Assembly (NCBI GenBank): GCA_031552145.1
Contig: JAVBMV010000006.1
Location: forward strand, 144,338-208,337
Reading direction: 5' to 3'
Source of the DNA: JAVBMV01 sp031552145
Lineage (GTDB): Bacteria; Myxococcota; Myxococcia; Myxococcales; UBA5297
Length of the DNA: 64,000 nt
The notes beneath the pieces are model-generated. The model saw nothing but the letters and a program-made list of their open reading frames with translations, was not told where the DNA came from and did not search any database. A program made the translations under genes and the position numbers. Below are positions 55,401 to 63,819 of this stretch, piece by piece (position 1 is the stretch's first letter; every line of letters begins with the position of its first letter).

Positions 55401-58400
55401 CGCGCTGGCGCCAGGCCTCTACTATCTGTGGGTCGACGCGGCGAAGCGCGATGCAGGCCCCTTCACGCTGACCGCCACACGCAAGGCGGTCGATCCCGGC
55501 CCCGCGAACGACACCTGCGGCGCGGCGCTGCCGCTCATCTTCGCCACCTCTCCAGAACTGGCGCGCTTGACGGATGTCTCGACCCTGACGGCGCACGACG
55601 ACTACCAGGGGCGCTGCGCGGCGCCAGGAGAGCGGCACAACGGCGGGGATCTCGCCTACTCCTTTACGCTCGCGGCGCCGCGGCGCGTGCAGGCGACAGT
55701 GACGGGGCGCGGCTTCCGACCCGCGCTCTATCTGCGCTCCAATTGCGACAGCAGCGCGCAGGCTAATGAATATGGCTGCGGCAACGCGTACCAGGGGAGC
55801 GCGACCGCCAGCGTCGCCAACCTCCCCGCCGGCGGCCCCTACTACCTCATCGTCGATGGACTCCAGGGGACGGCGGGGAGCTTCGACCTCACGGTCTACC
55901 TCTCGGCGCCCGAGCCCGAGCAGAAGAATGGCTGCAATAGCGCGGCGACACCGCTCCCGCTCGACGGCCTGGGCATCGGCCACCTGGAGGGAAATACGGC
56001 CCGCTCTACTGACAGCACGCGCTCGGCGCGGCTCGGCCGGGGCCACTCGAAGGATCTGGTCTATGGCTTCCATCTCTACGAGCCGCGCGAGCTCTTTGCG
56101 TCGCTGCTCTTTGCCTCCATGGAGGGCGAGGCGCTTCTCTACGTGCGCAGCGTCTGCGACAGCCTGGAGCCCGCCGGCGAGGCCGCTGCCTCGGGGCTGC
56201 AAGGCGGCCCAGCGAACCTCCATGTGCCGCTTCTACCCGCCGGCGACTACTGGCTCTGGGTCGACGGCGACCCCGCGTTGGAGGGTCCCTTCTGGCTCGA
56301 CGTCGAGCTTCGCGAGCCGGCGGTGGCGGCGCCCAACTCGCTTTGCGCGGCAGCGGAGCCCATCCTCTTCGAGCCGGATGGACGCGCCCAGCTTCTGAGT
56401 CAAAGTACTCTCGGCGCCCCGGACAACCGCACGGGCAGCTGTGGAGCGACGACGGGCGGCGAGCTCTACTACACGCTCACGCTGCCCGAGGGGGGCGAGC
56501 ACCGGGTCGACGTCGCCCTGCGCGCCTCGCCGCTGACACCCTCCTTCCGGCCCGCGCTCTATCTCCTCGACCGCAATGAGGGCTGCTACGGCGAGGAGCT
56601 CGCCTGCGCGCGCGCCTCGTCCGGGCGGAACATCGACCGCACTTTCTGGCACCTACCCGGTGGGCAATATGTACTCGTGGTAGACGGGGTCGACGCCAGC
56701 GCCGGATTCTTCGATCTCTATGTGACGCGCTCTGCCCCGGAGCTCTTCGGCGACACCTGCGCCGACGCCATCGACGTCATCTTCGACGCGAGCGGCGCCG
56801 CGCGCTTCACGGGCGACACGAGCGGCGCGACGGACTCCGCCTTCAGCGCCCGGTGCGACCGGTGGCCCGCCTCGTCGCGCGACGTCGTCTACCGCATCGA
56901 TACGCGCGGCCGCGACACGACCGATCTGAGCGCGCTGCTCACGAGCGAGGCCTACAACTTCACGCCGCTGCTCTCGCTGCGCACCTCCTGCTCCTCTTCC
57001 GATCCGCTGAGCGAGCGCTGCGCCCTGGGCGATCAGCTGAAGACCGTGCGCTTCTTCCAAGGCGCGCTGCCGCCGGCCCTCTACTATCTGTGGATTGATG
57101 GCACCCAGAGCGACACGATCGCCCCGCAGGGCGCCCCCTTTACGCTCGAACTCTTCTTGACCCCGCATGCCCCGCCCGCCGGCGCGCCCAACGCGCTCTG
57201 CGCCAACGCGACGCCGCTCAGCCTCGCCACGGGTCCCATCGCGCTCGAGGGCACCACGCGCGGTGGCGACACCACCGATTACGGGAGCTGTGCGGCCATG
57301 GGGGGTTCGAGTGTCTATTACTCCGTGACGCCCGCCACCGATATGTCGCTGCTCCTCCGCGTTCGCAGGAGTGACTTCTCTCCCCACTTCCTGCCCACGC
57401 TCTATTTCCGGGAGGGCTGCGGCGCCGCGGGGGTCAAGGAGCTCGCCTGCGCCGTCGCCGACAAGAACGGCCTCGCGGTGGCGGAGACGCCGCTGCTCAA
57501 GGGCGGCACGACCTACACGCTCGCCGTCGATGGCATCGGTGTGGGCGACGGTCAATTCCATCTGGAGCTCGAGCCCTACCAGGTGCTCGCCGACACCTGC
57601 GAGGACGCCTTCCCGCTCACCTTCGTCGATGGACACGCGCGGCTCCGCTCCACGACCGACCTCCCTGGCACCACCCAGGGCGACCAGACCTGCAAATATG
57701 GCAGGACGGGGCACGGTGTGCTCGTCACCTTCCGAGTGCCGGAGAATGCGCCCTACGATCTGACCGTCCAGGTTTCGCCCTTGCCGGGATCGCGCCTGGA
57801 GCCGATCCTCTCGCTCCGCTCGGCTTGCGACGATCTCACCTCCGAGCTGCGCTGCCTGACCCGCGCGGGCGCCGTCAGCCTCATGCAAGAGCAGATCCCG
57901 GCCGGTCGCTATTATCTATGGATCGACAGCGCCACCGCGGACAGCCAGGGGGCCTTCGAGCTCGAGGCGACGCTGCGCGAGCCCTCACTCGCGGTCGAAG
58001 GAGACTCCTGCGTGTCAGCGATCCCCATGCCTCTCTTCGACTCGTCGGGGAGGAGCCGCCTCACGGGGCAGCGGGCCACCTACGCTACCGACACGACCAG
58101 GACCTCCTGTGGCCACGGCGCGCGGCGCGAGCTCTTCTATTCCTTCGAATCTCCTGCTCCCAATCGGAGCTATGTGCTCTCCCTGAAGGCGATGGCGAGC
58201 GGCATCAATTTCGCGCTTCGCAGGGATTGCGCGATAGGATTCGACGAGGCCAATCCAAACGATAACGAGCTCGCGGGCTGTACCGGAATCCAGCTCCTCG
58301 GTCAGCCGACACAGCTCTATGTCTATGAGCTCCCTCCCGGCATCTACACCATCGTGGTCGAGGTGACCGACGCCGATCGGATCCATCCCTTCGACCTGGA

Positions 58401-59694
58401 GGTGGTGGAGCTCCGCCCCACCTACGCCCACGACACCTGCGATGAGCCGCTCGAGCTCCCCTTTGACGCGCGTGGGCGCGCATTGGTGACCGGCCAGGCG
58501 CTCTCCTTGGCGCAGAATGACGCGCAAGGATGCGGGGGAACGATGGATGGCGGAGATCTCTTCTATACCTTCAGTGTAGACGAGCCGACCGCATTCAATG
58601 CCGTAGTGACGCCGCTCTCGGGCGGCTTCCAGCCGGCGCTCTACCTGCGCGAGGACTGCCGCGACGGAAGCGCCGAGAACGAGCTCGCGTGCTCATTCAA
58701 TTCCAAGAGCTTGATGGTCGATCCGCTCCCCAAGGGAACCTATTTCCTCGTGGTCGACGCGCCCTTTTTCTACGGGACGGAGGCGCGCTTCGAGCTGAGC
58801 GCCTCGCTGGGGCCCTCCCGCATCGTGGTGCCGAACGACCGCTGTCCCAACGCCGCGCCGCTCCCCTTCGAGGATGCGCGCGCGCAGCTCACCGGCACAC
58901 TCAACGGCGCCCATAACGACAGCAGCGGCCAGTGCGGCGAGCCCGATCCTCGAACTGGCACGTCGCTACCCGGGGCGGATGTGGTCTACACCTTCACGCT
59001 GGAATCGGCGCGCTCCTTCACCGCGGCCGTGACGGCGGACGGCTCCTTCCCACCCTCGCTCTATCTGCAGACCGCGTGCGGTTCCTCGCCCTACCTGGAC
59101 ACCCATATCGGGTGCGACTTCCAGCCGCTCCTCTCGGGCAGCAATGACGCACTCCTGACGCGAAAGAACCTGCCCGTTGGCACCTACTATCTATGGGTCG
59201 ACAGCGCCTTCTTCGGCGCGCAGGGCGACTTCTCGCTCGAGGTGACGCTGGGCGATCCCCTCGAGGAGCCAGCGGGGGCGAGCTGTGCTCTGCCCCAGCT
59301 GCTGACGGTGAATGTCCCCTACCAGGGCACGACCGTCGGCGCGGAGGATCACTTTGGCAACCCCGAGACAATCCTCGCCTGCCATACCCCTACCCGCGCC
59401 TTCTATGACGGACCCGACCTGACCTTCCTCTACGTCGCCGAGGCGAAGGGGCTCTTCCAGGTGACCGCGCGCTGTCTGGCCCCCTTCGACTTTGCGCTCT
59501 GGGTCACGACCGGCAGCGGCGAATGCGAGCAGTTCGGCAACTGCGGACAGTTCTCCGACTCGGGCGGCGCCTTGCCCGATGGGGAGGCCTGTCGCGAGTC
59601 GGTGAGCGTCAACGGCACGAAGGGCACGTCCTACTACATCCACATCGACAGCCGGGGAGATGCGGGGCCCTTCGAGATCGTGGTGAGCAGATAG
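52480..59694 (+). CDS. Giant surface lipoprotein 2: Cys-rich modules plus 16 PPC-like repeats
   Basis: 2404 residues, paralogue of the preceding protein. Signal peptide with lipobox LSACSDP (Cys21). An Asp/Ala/Gly-rich linker (VGDADAGDADAASDTFDAG) comes before two Cys-rich modules of the same pattern as in giant 1 (residues about 75-180). Sixteen tandem domains of about 140 residues follow to the C-terminus, again with YYLWVD-like, LYLR..C and ELAC motifs. No enzymatic motif. GGAGG stands three bases before the ATG at 52480 and six before a GTG at 52483, so the GTG may be the true start. More GC-rich than giant 1. Confidence 0.88.
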   Translation: MVRRSLLAGILLSTFFFLSACSDPPSSSGRDTSHPPDGAGLDVGDADAGDADAASDTFDAGEDGGPDATEDAGDAGCTPESREDLCVRLQACGTLSATELGCNEHVEVDCGACAPGYACLESKCYCVAESDAELCVYSDATCGYFTVLDRCGGVRTIDDCGTCAAEEPYCIDNLCGAEPHPPKNDACLEQEPLAPPVLFDAVGNAKLLVDLRYANTDMVFDCADFSSDGAELPDVVYRLEVETRSELSATFPSIDQSHAIVLTSACDERTSVVHCASGNVTLYAQLIRRLVEPGTYYLWLKGATRETEPFFVELSLIPVEVPANDTCETAELLELTPGTPTVLTGTTRGATNDTERPCQMTSRGGDVFFKFETTARHSLSVLLEDLSPPAFAFQPAVVVGSDCSHFPVEHPEICAAGIGRVEASAGLLEPGIHFLMIDALQETRSDFRLTLELKTPVENDSCADALPLHFSGPELMAVVASNTAAAKDDLSLSCIDGMTGFGGKDLVYSFVVPADRRYDFKAWLTAAPKAHLAIAVRASCSLGDTEEGCHAAPGPGTPVSLTVTTLPPGTHYLWVDTWGRDGAGAFELTAQLVPSSASAANATCEHATSLEPYFDPETRHAHLTGTTDGGGNDVAATCAQRDGADVFYEFTLGTASALRAAARPALASMLTPVLTLRRGSCADPVELACAASTFSAASLFERNLSPGPYQLIVDGATPEEGSFELDLSLFDAAEHGTCESALRLSDLSQPVALSLDTGMGLSLSRPSCAQQDSGREVLIRFQIPEGLGPQTLTAAVTPTGAETLWPVLSIRRGCGDGSAELACTGEKGAEAASLRLEALGPGEYTAIVDSVAAHEGSFLFELSLTATGLAPDNDRCPSDPRLASHLLDFGALETLSVQGDLSTAGDDARGSCQNQSALGGGDVIYVLEVLQRSRVEFALSIESGTMPALHLRSTCAEANSELACAPSSGRLSFPALAPGLYYLWVDAAKRDAGPFTLTATRKAVDPGPANDTCGAALPLIFATSPELARLTDVSTLTAHDDYQGRCAAPGERHNGGDLAYSFTLAAPRRVQATVTGRGFRPALYLRSNCDSSAQANEYGCGNAYQGSATASVANLPAGGPYYLIVDGLQGTAGSFDLTVYLSAPEPEQKNGCNSAATPLPLDGLGIGHLEGNTARSTDSTRSARLGRGHSKDLVYGFHLYEPRELFASLLFASMEGEALLYVRSVCDSLEPAGEAAASGLQGGPANLHVPLLPAGDYWLWVDGDPALEGPFWLDVELREPAVAAPNSLCAAAEPILFEPDGRAQLLSQSTLGAPDNRTGSCGATTGGELYYTLTLPEGGEHRVDVALRASPLTPSFRPALYLLDRNEGCYGEELACARASSGRNIDRTFWHLPGGQYVLVVDGVDASAGFFDLYVTRSAPELFGDTCADAIDVIFDASGAARFTGDTSGATDSAFSARCDRWPASSRDVVYRIDTRGRDTTDLSALLTSEAYNFTPLLSLRTSCSSSDPLSERCALGDQLKTVRFFQGALPPALYYLWIDGTQSDTIAPQGAPFTLELFLTPHAPPAGAPNALCANATPLSLATGPIALEGTTRGGDTTDYGSCAAMGGSSVYYSVTPATDMSLLLRVRRSDFSPHFLPTLYFREGCGAAGVKELACAVADKNGLAVAETPLLKGGTTYTLAVDGIGVGDGQFHLELEPYQVLADTCEDAFPLTFVDGHARLRSTTDLPGTTQGDQTCKYGRTGHGVLVTFRVPENAPYDLTVQVSPLPGSRLEPILSLRSACDDLTSELRCLTRAGAVSLMQEQIPAGRYYLWIDSATADSQGAFELEATLREPSLAVEGDSCVSAIPMPLFDSSGRSRLTGQRATYATDTTRTSCGHGARRELFYSFESPAPNRSYVLSLKAMASGINFALRRDCAIGFDEANPNDNELAGCTGIQLLGQPTQLYVYELPPGIYTIVVEVTDADRIHPFDLEVVELRPTYAHDTCDEPLELPFDARGRALVTGQALSLAQNDAQGCGGTMDGGDLFYTFSVDEPTAFNAVVTPLSGGFQPALYLREDCRDGSAENELACSFNSKSLMVDPLPKGTYFLVVDAPFFYGTEARFELSASLGPSRIVVPNDRCPNAAPLPFEDARAQLTGTLNGAHNDSSGQCGEPDPRTGTSLPGADVVYTFTLESARSFTAAVTADGSFPPSLYLQTACGSSPYLDTHIGCDFQPLLSGSNDALLTRKNLPVGTYYLWVDSAFFGAQGDFSLEVTLGDPLEEPAGASCALPQLLTVNVPYQGTTVGAEDHFGNPETILACHTPTRAFYDGPDLTFLYVAEAKGLFQVTARCLAPFDFALWVTTGSGECEQFGNCGQFSDSGGALPDGEACRESVSVNGTKGTSYYIHIDSRGDAGPFEIVVSR
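53026..59691 (+). repeat. 16 tandem PPC-like domain repeats in giant lipoprotein 2
   Basis: Repeat starts are near 53026, 53446, 53851, 54278, 54672, 55091, 55504, 55921, 56331, 56749, 57187, 57589, 57999, 58429, 58831 and 59275. Same number as in giant 1. Several same-numbered repeats share private features (repeats 7, 8, 10 and 16). Confidence 0.8.
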
Positions 59695-59701
59695 CGCGGC
59701 G

Positions 59702-61265
59702 TTAGAGCTGCGACTCGATGGGGAGTAGGGAGATGAGCAGCACCCCTGCTCTCCTGAAGAAGCCCACCTCTGGCTCACGGGTGTAGAGAAGACCCGTCTC
59801 GCCGTCGCGCCAGGCAAGCTCCTGCTCCAGCAGCTCGAGCCTATAGGCCGCCCTCTGCACGTTCGAGTCGAAGGCGCCCACCAGCGTCGAAGCGAGCACT
59901 TCGCTCTCGAAGAGAATGCCAATTTCCGTGTTGAGCCGGAGCGAAGGAGGGTCGAGGTTCAGGGTCCCAATTACGGTGTAGCGCCTGTCATAGACGAAGG
60001 TCTTGGCATGGAGGCTGGCGCTGGAGGAGCCGAACCATCGGCGCTTGCGCCGCTGCTCTCCTGCCGTGCCCTTGTATTCGTAGAGGGGGATCCCTGCCTC
60101 GAGCAGCGCCTCGCGATAGCGGGAATAGCCCGCGTGGACAGGCATCACGTCGCTCGCGTCGAGCGAATTGGTCAAGATCGAGATCTTCACGCCGCGCTTC
60201 GTCATCCCGGCGAAGAAGGCCACGCCCTCTTCTCCCGGCACGAAGTAGGGAGAAGGATGAGCAGCTCCTCCCGCGTATCGCCGACGAGCGGCGCCATGCT
60301 CTCCAGCATGGAGCCGCCGGGCCGTTCGCTCTCCACATCGCTCTTCCCGGGATCGTCGTAGAGCGCCCAGGCGCGTCCCCAGACGATGGGCAGGGCGTCG
60401 CTCCGGAGACGATGCTCGTAAGCCTTCGCCTCCAGGTCGATCAGATATCCCCGCTCGCTGAGGCTGTGTTTGCCGCTGCCCCAGCGCGCGCGCAGCTTCG
60501 CCAGCGCCCGGGTCGAGTCGCGGCTCTCGTAGAAGAGCGTGATGGGGATGGAGCGCGGGTGGTTCCAATAGCTATCGAAGGCCGCCGAGGCCTGCGCCAC
60601 GATGGGGCCGACGCAGAGGGCATCCACGTCGGAGAAGTTGGCCTCGGCGCTCGCATCAAAATACTCATCTCCGATGTTCCGACCTCCGACTATTACGGCG
60701 GTGTTGTCGGCGATGAAGGTCTTATTGTGGGCTGAAAGAGCGTGCTCAAGAACTTCATGCTCCGGCTGGCGGCAGTGTTGAAGAGGCGCACCTCGATCTC
60801 GTGGTGGGCGTCGAGCGCCAGCAGCGTCTCGTCTCCGGGGTGAGCTCCCACGTCGTCGAGGAGGAGGCGCACGCGCACCCCACGGTCGGCCGCGTAGAGC
60901 AGGCTGCGCAGGAGCAGCCGCCCCGTGAAGTCGTCGCGCCAGATGTAGTACTGGAGATCGAGCGACCGCCCCGCCATGTGTGCCAGCGCGAAGCGCGCCA
61001 AGAGCGCATCTTCGCCCTGCAGGAGCGGTATCAGCCCCGACTCGCCCTGGTGGCGCGCCACATCGGCGGCGACGCTCAAAGAGAGGAGGCTCTCGGTGGG
61101 TGGAGCGAGCACTTCGCTCTTTGCGAGCGCGCCGGTCCTAGGCAGCGAGAGGCAGCCCTGCGCCGCGAGCAGCACCCCGAGCGCCAGCGCCGCCCTTATG
61201 GCTGGACGCGAGCGGTGGACGGCGCCACGAGTGCACGGCGCGGTCGATGCGTCGAAGGCAAGCAC
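59702..61265 (-). pseudogene. Phospholipase D/cardiolipin synthase (ClsC-like), two frameshifts
   Basis: Three consecutive minus-strand frames together give one PLD-family protein. The first (61265 to about 60740) has a lipoprotein-like start (LLAAQGC) and LQYYIWRDDFTGRLLLRSLL. The second (about 60735-60250) has the first HKD motif AHNKTFIADN and IVGGRNIGDEYFDASAEANF. The third (about 60245-59702) has SPYFVPGEEGVAFF and the second HKD motif LHAKTFVYDRR. Both catalytic motifs are intact. Each frame change fits loss of one base, near 60740 and 60247. Either a recent pseudogene or sequencing errors. Convergent with giant 2. The start codon (GTG 61265) is uncertain. Confidence 0.75.
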
Positions 61266-61319
61266 GGCGCCAATCTGCCACAGGAGGGCTGGGAGGCCTA
61301 CTGCGAGCTCCAGGCACTC

Positions 61320-61585
61320 TCAAGCACGGTCCCAGCGCGCCCCAGGTCCCCGCCCCAGTGGCTTCAGGCGGCCCGCCGCGCGCTCCTGCCGTAGAATCTT
61401 CCGGGCCAGCTCAGCGCTCACGCCAGGGCAGGCCGCGCGCAGCTCTTTCGCCGTGAAGCTCCCCGGAAAAGAGGCGGCGCCGTTCCCCTAACGTCGAGCA
61501 ACTCCAGCGATTTCCACTCACTTCGCCTCGAAAAGGGACAGTTCGCCCGGTACTTCTTCGTCGCGACCGACAGCTGTTCGTTCAT
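61320..61585 (-). pseudogene. Small frameshifted gene with winged-helix-like C-terminus
   Basis: ATG at 61585 follows a strong GGAGGGGGG. Frame one begins MNEQLSVATKKYRANCPFSR. A one-base shift near 61480 leads into a frame reading SFTAKELRAACPGVSAELAR then KILRQERAAGRLKPLGRGPG, ending at 61320. That segment resembles a winged-helix DNA-binding domain. About 88 residues would result if joined. No family recognised with confidence. Confidence 0.4.
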
Positions 61586-61709
61586 TGAGTTCCCCCCTCC
61601 ACTCTGACCCTGCCGATGTTTTTTTACCGTCACGGACAAGGACAGTCACCAGGCGATCGCTTCGTGCACAGTGGGGACTTCGACATGGAGCAGGGTTCCT
61701 ATTGCTTCT

Positions 61710-62096
61710 TCACTTCGACTCCACGGGACGTGTCAACGAGTCCGTGATCAGCTCTGGCTTTGTATAGGAGGGGTGGCGCAACTGGTCTCGGCGCTCGCGG
61801 ACCTTGTGGTTGGCGGTGAGGAGCCGATACATTGAGCGGACCGAGCACAGATGGATCCCCTCGTCGAGCAAGGTCGCCCAGACTTCGGCGGGGGCCTTGT
61901 CGACGAAGCGCGGGGAGTGGAGCGTGTCGAGGACGGCCTGCCTCTCCGAGGGCTGCAAGGCCCGTGAAGGCGATGGCCGGGGCCGGACGACCCGAGGTAG
62001 CTGCCTGCGTCGATAAAACGTCGCACGGGGCAGCGAGAGGGCCAGGCACGCTCTCGCGACTCCGACGCCCTTGGCCAGTTCTGTGACAGAGTCCAT
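61710..62096 (-). pseudogene. IS3-type OrfB fragment
   Basis: 128 residues. The start MDSVTELAKGVGVARACLAL with LPRATFYRR and HSPRFVDKAPAEVWATLLDE, CSVRSMYRLL is the N-terminal helix-turn-helix region (HTH_21) of IS3-type transposases. The sequence breaks off after YTKPEL, where the DDE domain should begin. Non-functional as a transposase. Confidence 0.7.
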
Positions 62097-62356
62097 CAGT
62101 CGCTCTCCGTCTCCGGACTGGCCAGCGGGATCCCGAGAAGCGACGAGACTTTCTTTTGGACGTCGATGATGAGCTCAGCCTTCCGCAGGCGTTCCTCCAG
62201 ATGACGCTTATCGCGTTCCAGTTCGGCGAGGTCCGTCGGACCGGCCTGTCCGAGCCGACCTCGGGGTCGGGCACGGGGGGAGCGGTCGGCGCCGACGCCG
62301 GAAGAGACCTCCGCTCCGCCTCCCTCGGTCGGCTCCGCGAAGCTCCCTCCCGGCAA
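62096..62356 (-). pseudogene. IS3-type OrfA fragment (C-terminal leucine-zipper part)
   Basis: The last 45 residues, LAELERDKRHLEERLRKAEL then IIDVQKKVSSLLGIPL, are the coiled-coil end typical of IS3 OrfA. An in-frame stop lies about 15 bases above the frame start, and the DNA-binding part is lost. Its stop overlaps the orfB start. Confidence 0.6.
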
Positions 62357-62680
62357 AACTCGGAGTGGCTACGCGGTCATCTCTCTGTTTCGCTTCCTTT
62401 CCCATCCAAGCTCCCGCCCTCGACCCCTCAGTAAACCTCTTGGGGCGCGCTGTCTCACCCACGTTGGCACAGAGGGCCAGGGGAGAGCTACTCCATCCCC
62501 GGCCTTGCCTATAGGTGGGCGAAGACACAAAGTAGTCACTCGCGCCGCGCAACCTCGGCACCCGTGATTTACGTCGTCCACCACTGAACCCCCATACGCC
62601 TTCGCATCTATCCTACCTGCGTTGCGGGGATGGGTCTGAACGAACGCGTACAAGGCTTCGCCCAGGCCATCTCCTGAGCG
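62357..62680. other. Stretch without a supportable gene
   Basis: Flanks the IS remnant. Two near-identical words, CGTTGGCACAGA/GGG-type, occur near 62463 and 62680. Minus-strand frames are open but show no recognisable protein. Probably degenerate mobile-element DNA. Confidence 0.5.
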
Positions 62681-62710
62681 TTGGCACAGAAGGGGAAGAT
62701 GCTGTATAAT
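62681..62710 (+). promoter_or_regulatory. Strong sigma-70-type promoter
   Basis: TTGGCA (62681-62686), an 18-base spacer and a perfect TATAAT (62705-62710), 44 bases ahead of the lipoprotein start. Best promoter match seen in the window. Confidence 0.7.
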
Positions 62711-62754
62711 TCGGTTGCCTCGCTAGTGAGGCAGAAAACCACAAAGGCAAAAAC

Positions 62755-63561
62755 ATGAGAAATATCTTATTTGTGCTTCTGGCGGGATTCGCTCTGGCAG
62801 CCTGCGGTTTGGACGAAACAGATGGAAGACCTGAACTGGCTACCATTGCGACGGAGTACAGTCTAGCCGACATCACTATTGACGGCAATGATCAATTGCT
62901 CACGGTCACCAATGGCCAAGAGGGGTGTTTTGAATTCTACAACTCCTTGACGCAAGAACTGGGGTTTTCAGTCACATTGTCGTCCCCAAGCACCAACTAT
63001 TCCCTTAGCGCGAGCCTAAAAAAAGCACCGAACTATTCATTGGTGCCCATTACCTCCTCACACGTCTCTCCCTCCTCGTTCGGCAGTCCAGCGACGTTCC
63101 GCACCCAGTCATACATAAATTCAGGGACATACCGGTTTTGCATCCATAACCCGTCCGCCCTTTATGTCACAGCAGGCCTCCGGATCAGAACCCCACGCTA
63201 TGGGAATCTAAACGTCGTCCCTCCAGGAACCACCAATACAGACACCATCGACCTGTACAGAAGCGAGTTCGGTCGATACAGCTTTACTGCAACAAACAGC
63301 TACACTTGGCTTGCACCGGGACTTCACTCCACGTCGCCGTCCGGTAAAGACATAAAACTCACTGTCACTACGGCATCAGGCACCACGGTTGCGTCGTGCT
63401 CCATGAATCAAAATATTAACACCAACTGCCCTTGCAGGTTCTCATCAACGCCAAATGCGCAATACTCCCTCTTGATAGAGACCACAGAGGCGAGTTCTGC
63501 TTCGATTCCTCTTCGGGTAACGAACTACAACTCGATTTCACCTTGCAGGGCAACCTTCTGA
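62755..63561 (+). CDS. Lipoprotein of unknown function
   Basis: 268 residues. Signal peptide MRNILFVLLAGFALAAC with lipobox LAAC (Cys17). The mature part is rich in Ser, Thr, Asn and Tyr with predicted beta character (FEFYNSLTQELGFSVTLSS, SGTYRFCIHNPSALYVTAG) and several Cys. No family recognised. It might be a distant relative of the PPC-like domains, but I cannot show it. AAAGG precedes the ATG. Composition is clearly less GC-rich than most of the window, and it lies between an IS remnant and direct repeats, consistent with transfer. Confidence 0.75.
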   Translation: MRNILFVLLAGFALAACGLDETDGRPELATIATEYSLADITIDGNDQLLTVTNGQEGCFEFYNSLTQELGFSVTLSSPSTNYSLSASLKKAPNYSLVPITSSHVSPSSFGSPATFRTQSYINSGTYRFCIHNPSALYVTAGLRIRTPRYGNLNVVPPGTTNTDTIDLYRSEFGRYSFTATNSYTWLAPGLHSTSPSGKDIKLTVTTASGTTVASCSMNQNINTNCPCRFSSTPNAQYSLLIETTEASSASIPLRVTNYNSISPCRATF

Positions 63562-63585
63562 TATGACTTCATAACCATGAGAAAA

Positions 63586-63766
63586 CGGTAGGTATCAAGA
63601 TAGTTATCCAAGAATGCGGCGCATCCGAACTCGTCGTCACTCGCGGCTGTCGCGCCAGCGCTTTGCGCTGTCACGCCGCCGCCGTTCCTCTTCGGTGAGC
63701 GCTGCTGCAAGAAGGAGAACCGCTGCATCGCCGTCGTCCGACCCTCACTCTAGGTGAAGGTCCGGA
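63586..63766. repeat. Direct repeat, copy 1
   Basis: About 180 bases beginning CGGTAGGTATCAAGATAG, matching copy 2 (63820-64000) with scattered substitutions and one small indel. On the minus strand both copies keep open frames containing LDNYLDTYR and, in another frame, ALTEEERRRR. They may be the 3' end of a repeated gene. Nature unknown. Confidence 0.75.
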
Positions 63767-63776
63767 CGACGGCGAT
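63727..63776. repeat. Large inverted repeat at the end of repeat copy 1
   Basis: ATCGCCGTCGTCCG (63727-63740) is perfectly complementary to CGGACGACGGCGAT (63763-63776). Inside it ACC/GGT and TCAC/GTGA also pair. TTCT follows on the plus strand. It could be a terminator, or a structural part of the repeat. Confidence 0.65.
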
Positions 63777-63819
63777 TTCTCAAGTTTTGTGAGACACAAT
63801 TGTTTCTGAGAGCTGGTCA

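Larger units (their letters stand above)
61710..62356 (-). mobile_element. IS3-family insertion sequence remnant
   Basis: Two adjacent minus-strand frames have the order and features of IS3 orfA/orfB. Both are truncated: orfA lacks its N-terminal helix-turn-helix and orfB lacks the integrase (DDE) catalytic domain. No terminal inverted repeats were identified. Confidence 0.7.

Noticed and set aside
45380..59691. CRISPR-like or satellite repeats
   Set aside because: The repetition is at protein level, long and diverged; no short identical repeats with spacers.
62369..62653. Minus-strand frame starting YAFVQTHPRNAGRIDAKAYG as an IS66-type transposase piece
   Set aside because: No convincing transposase motif; too short and degenerate to assign.
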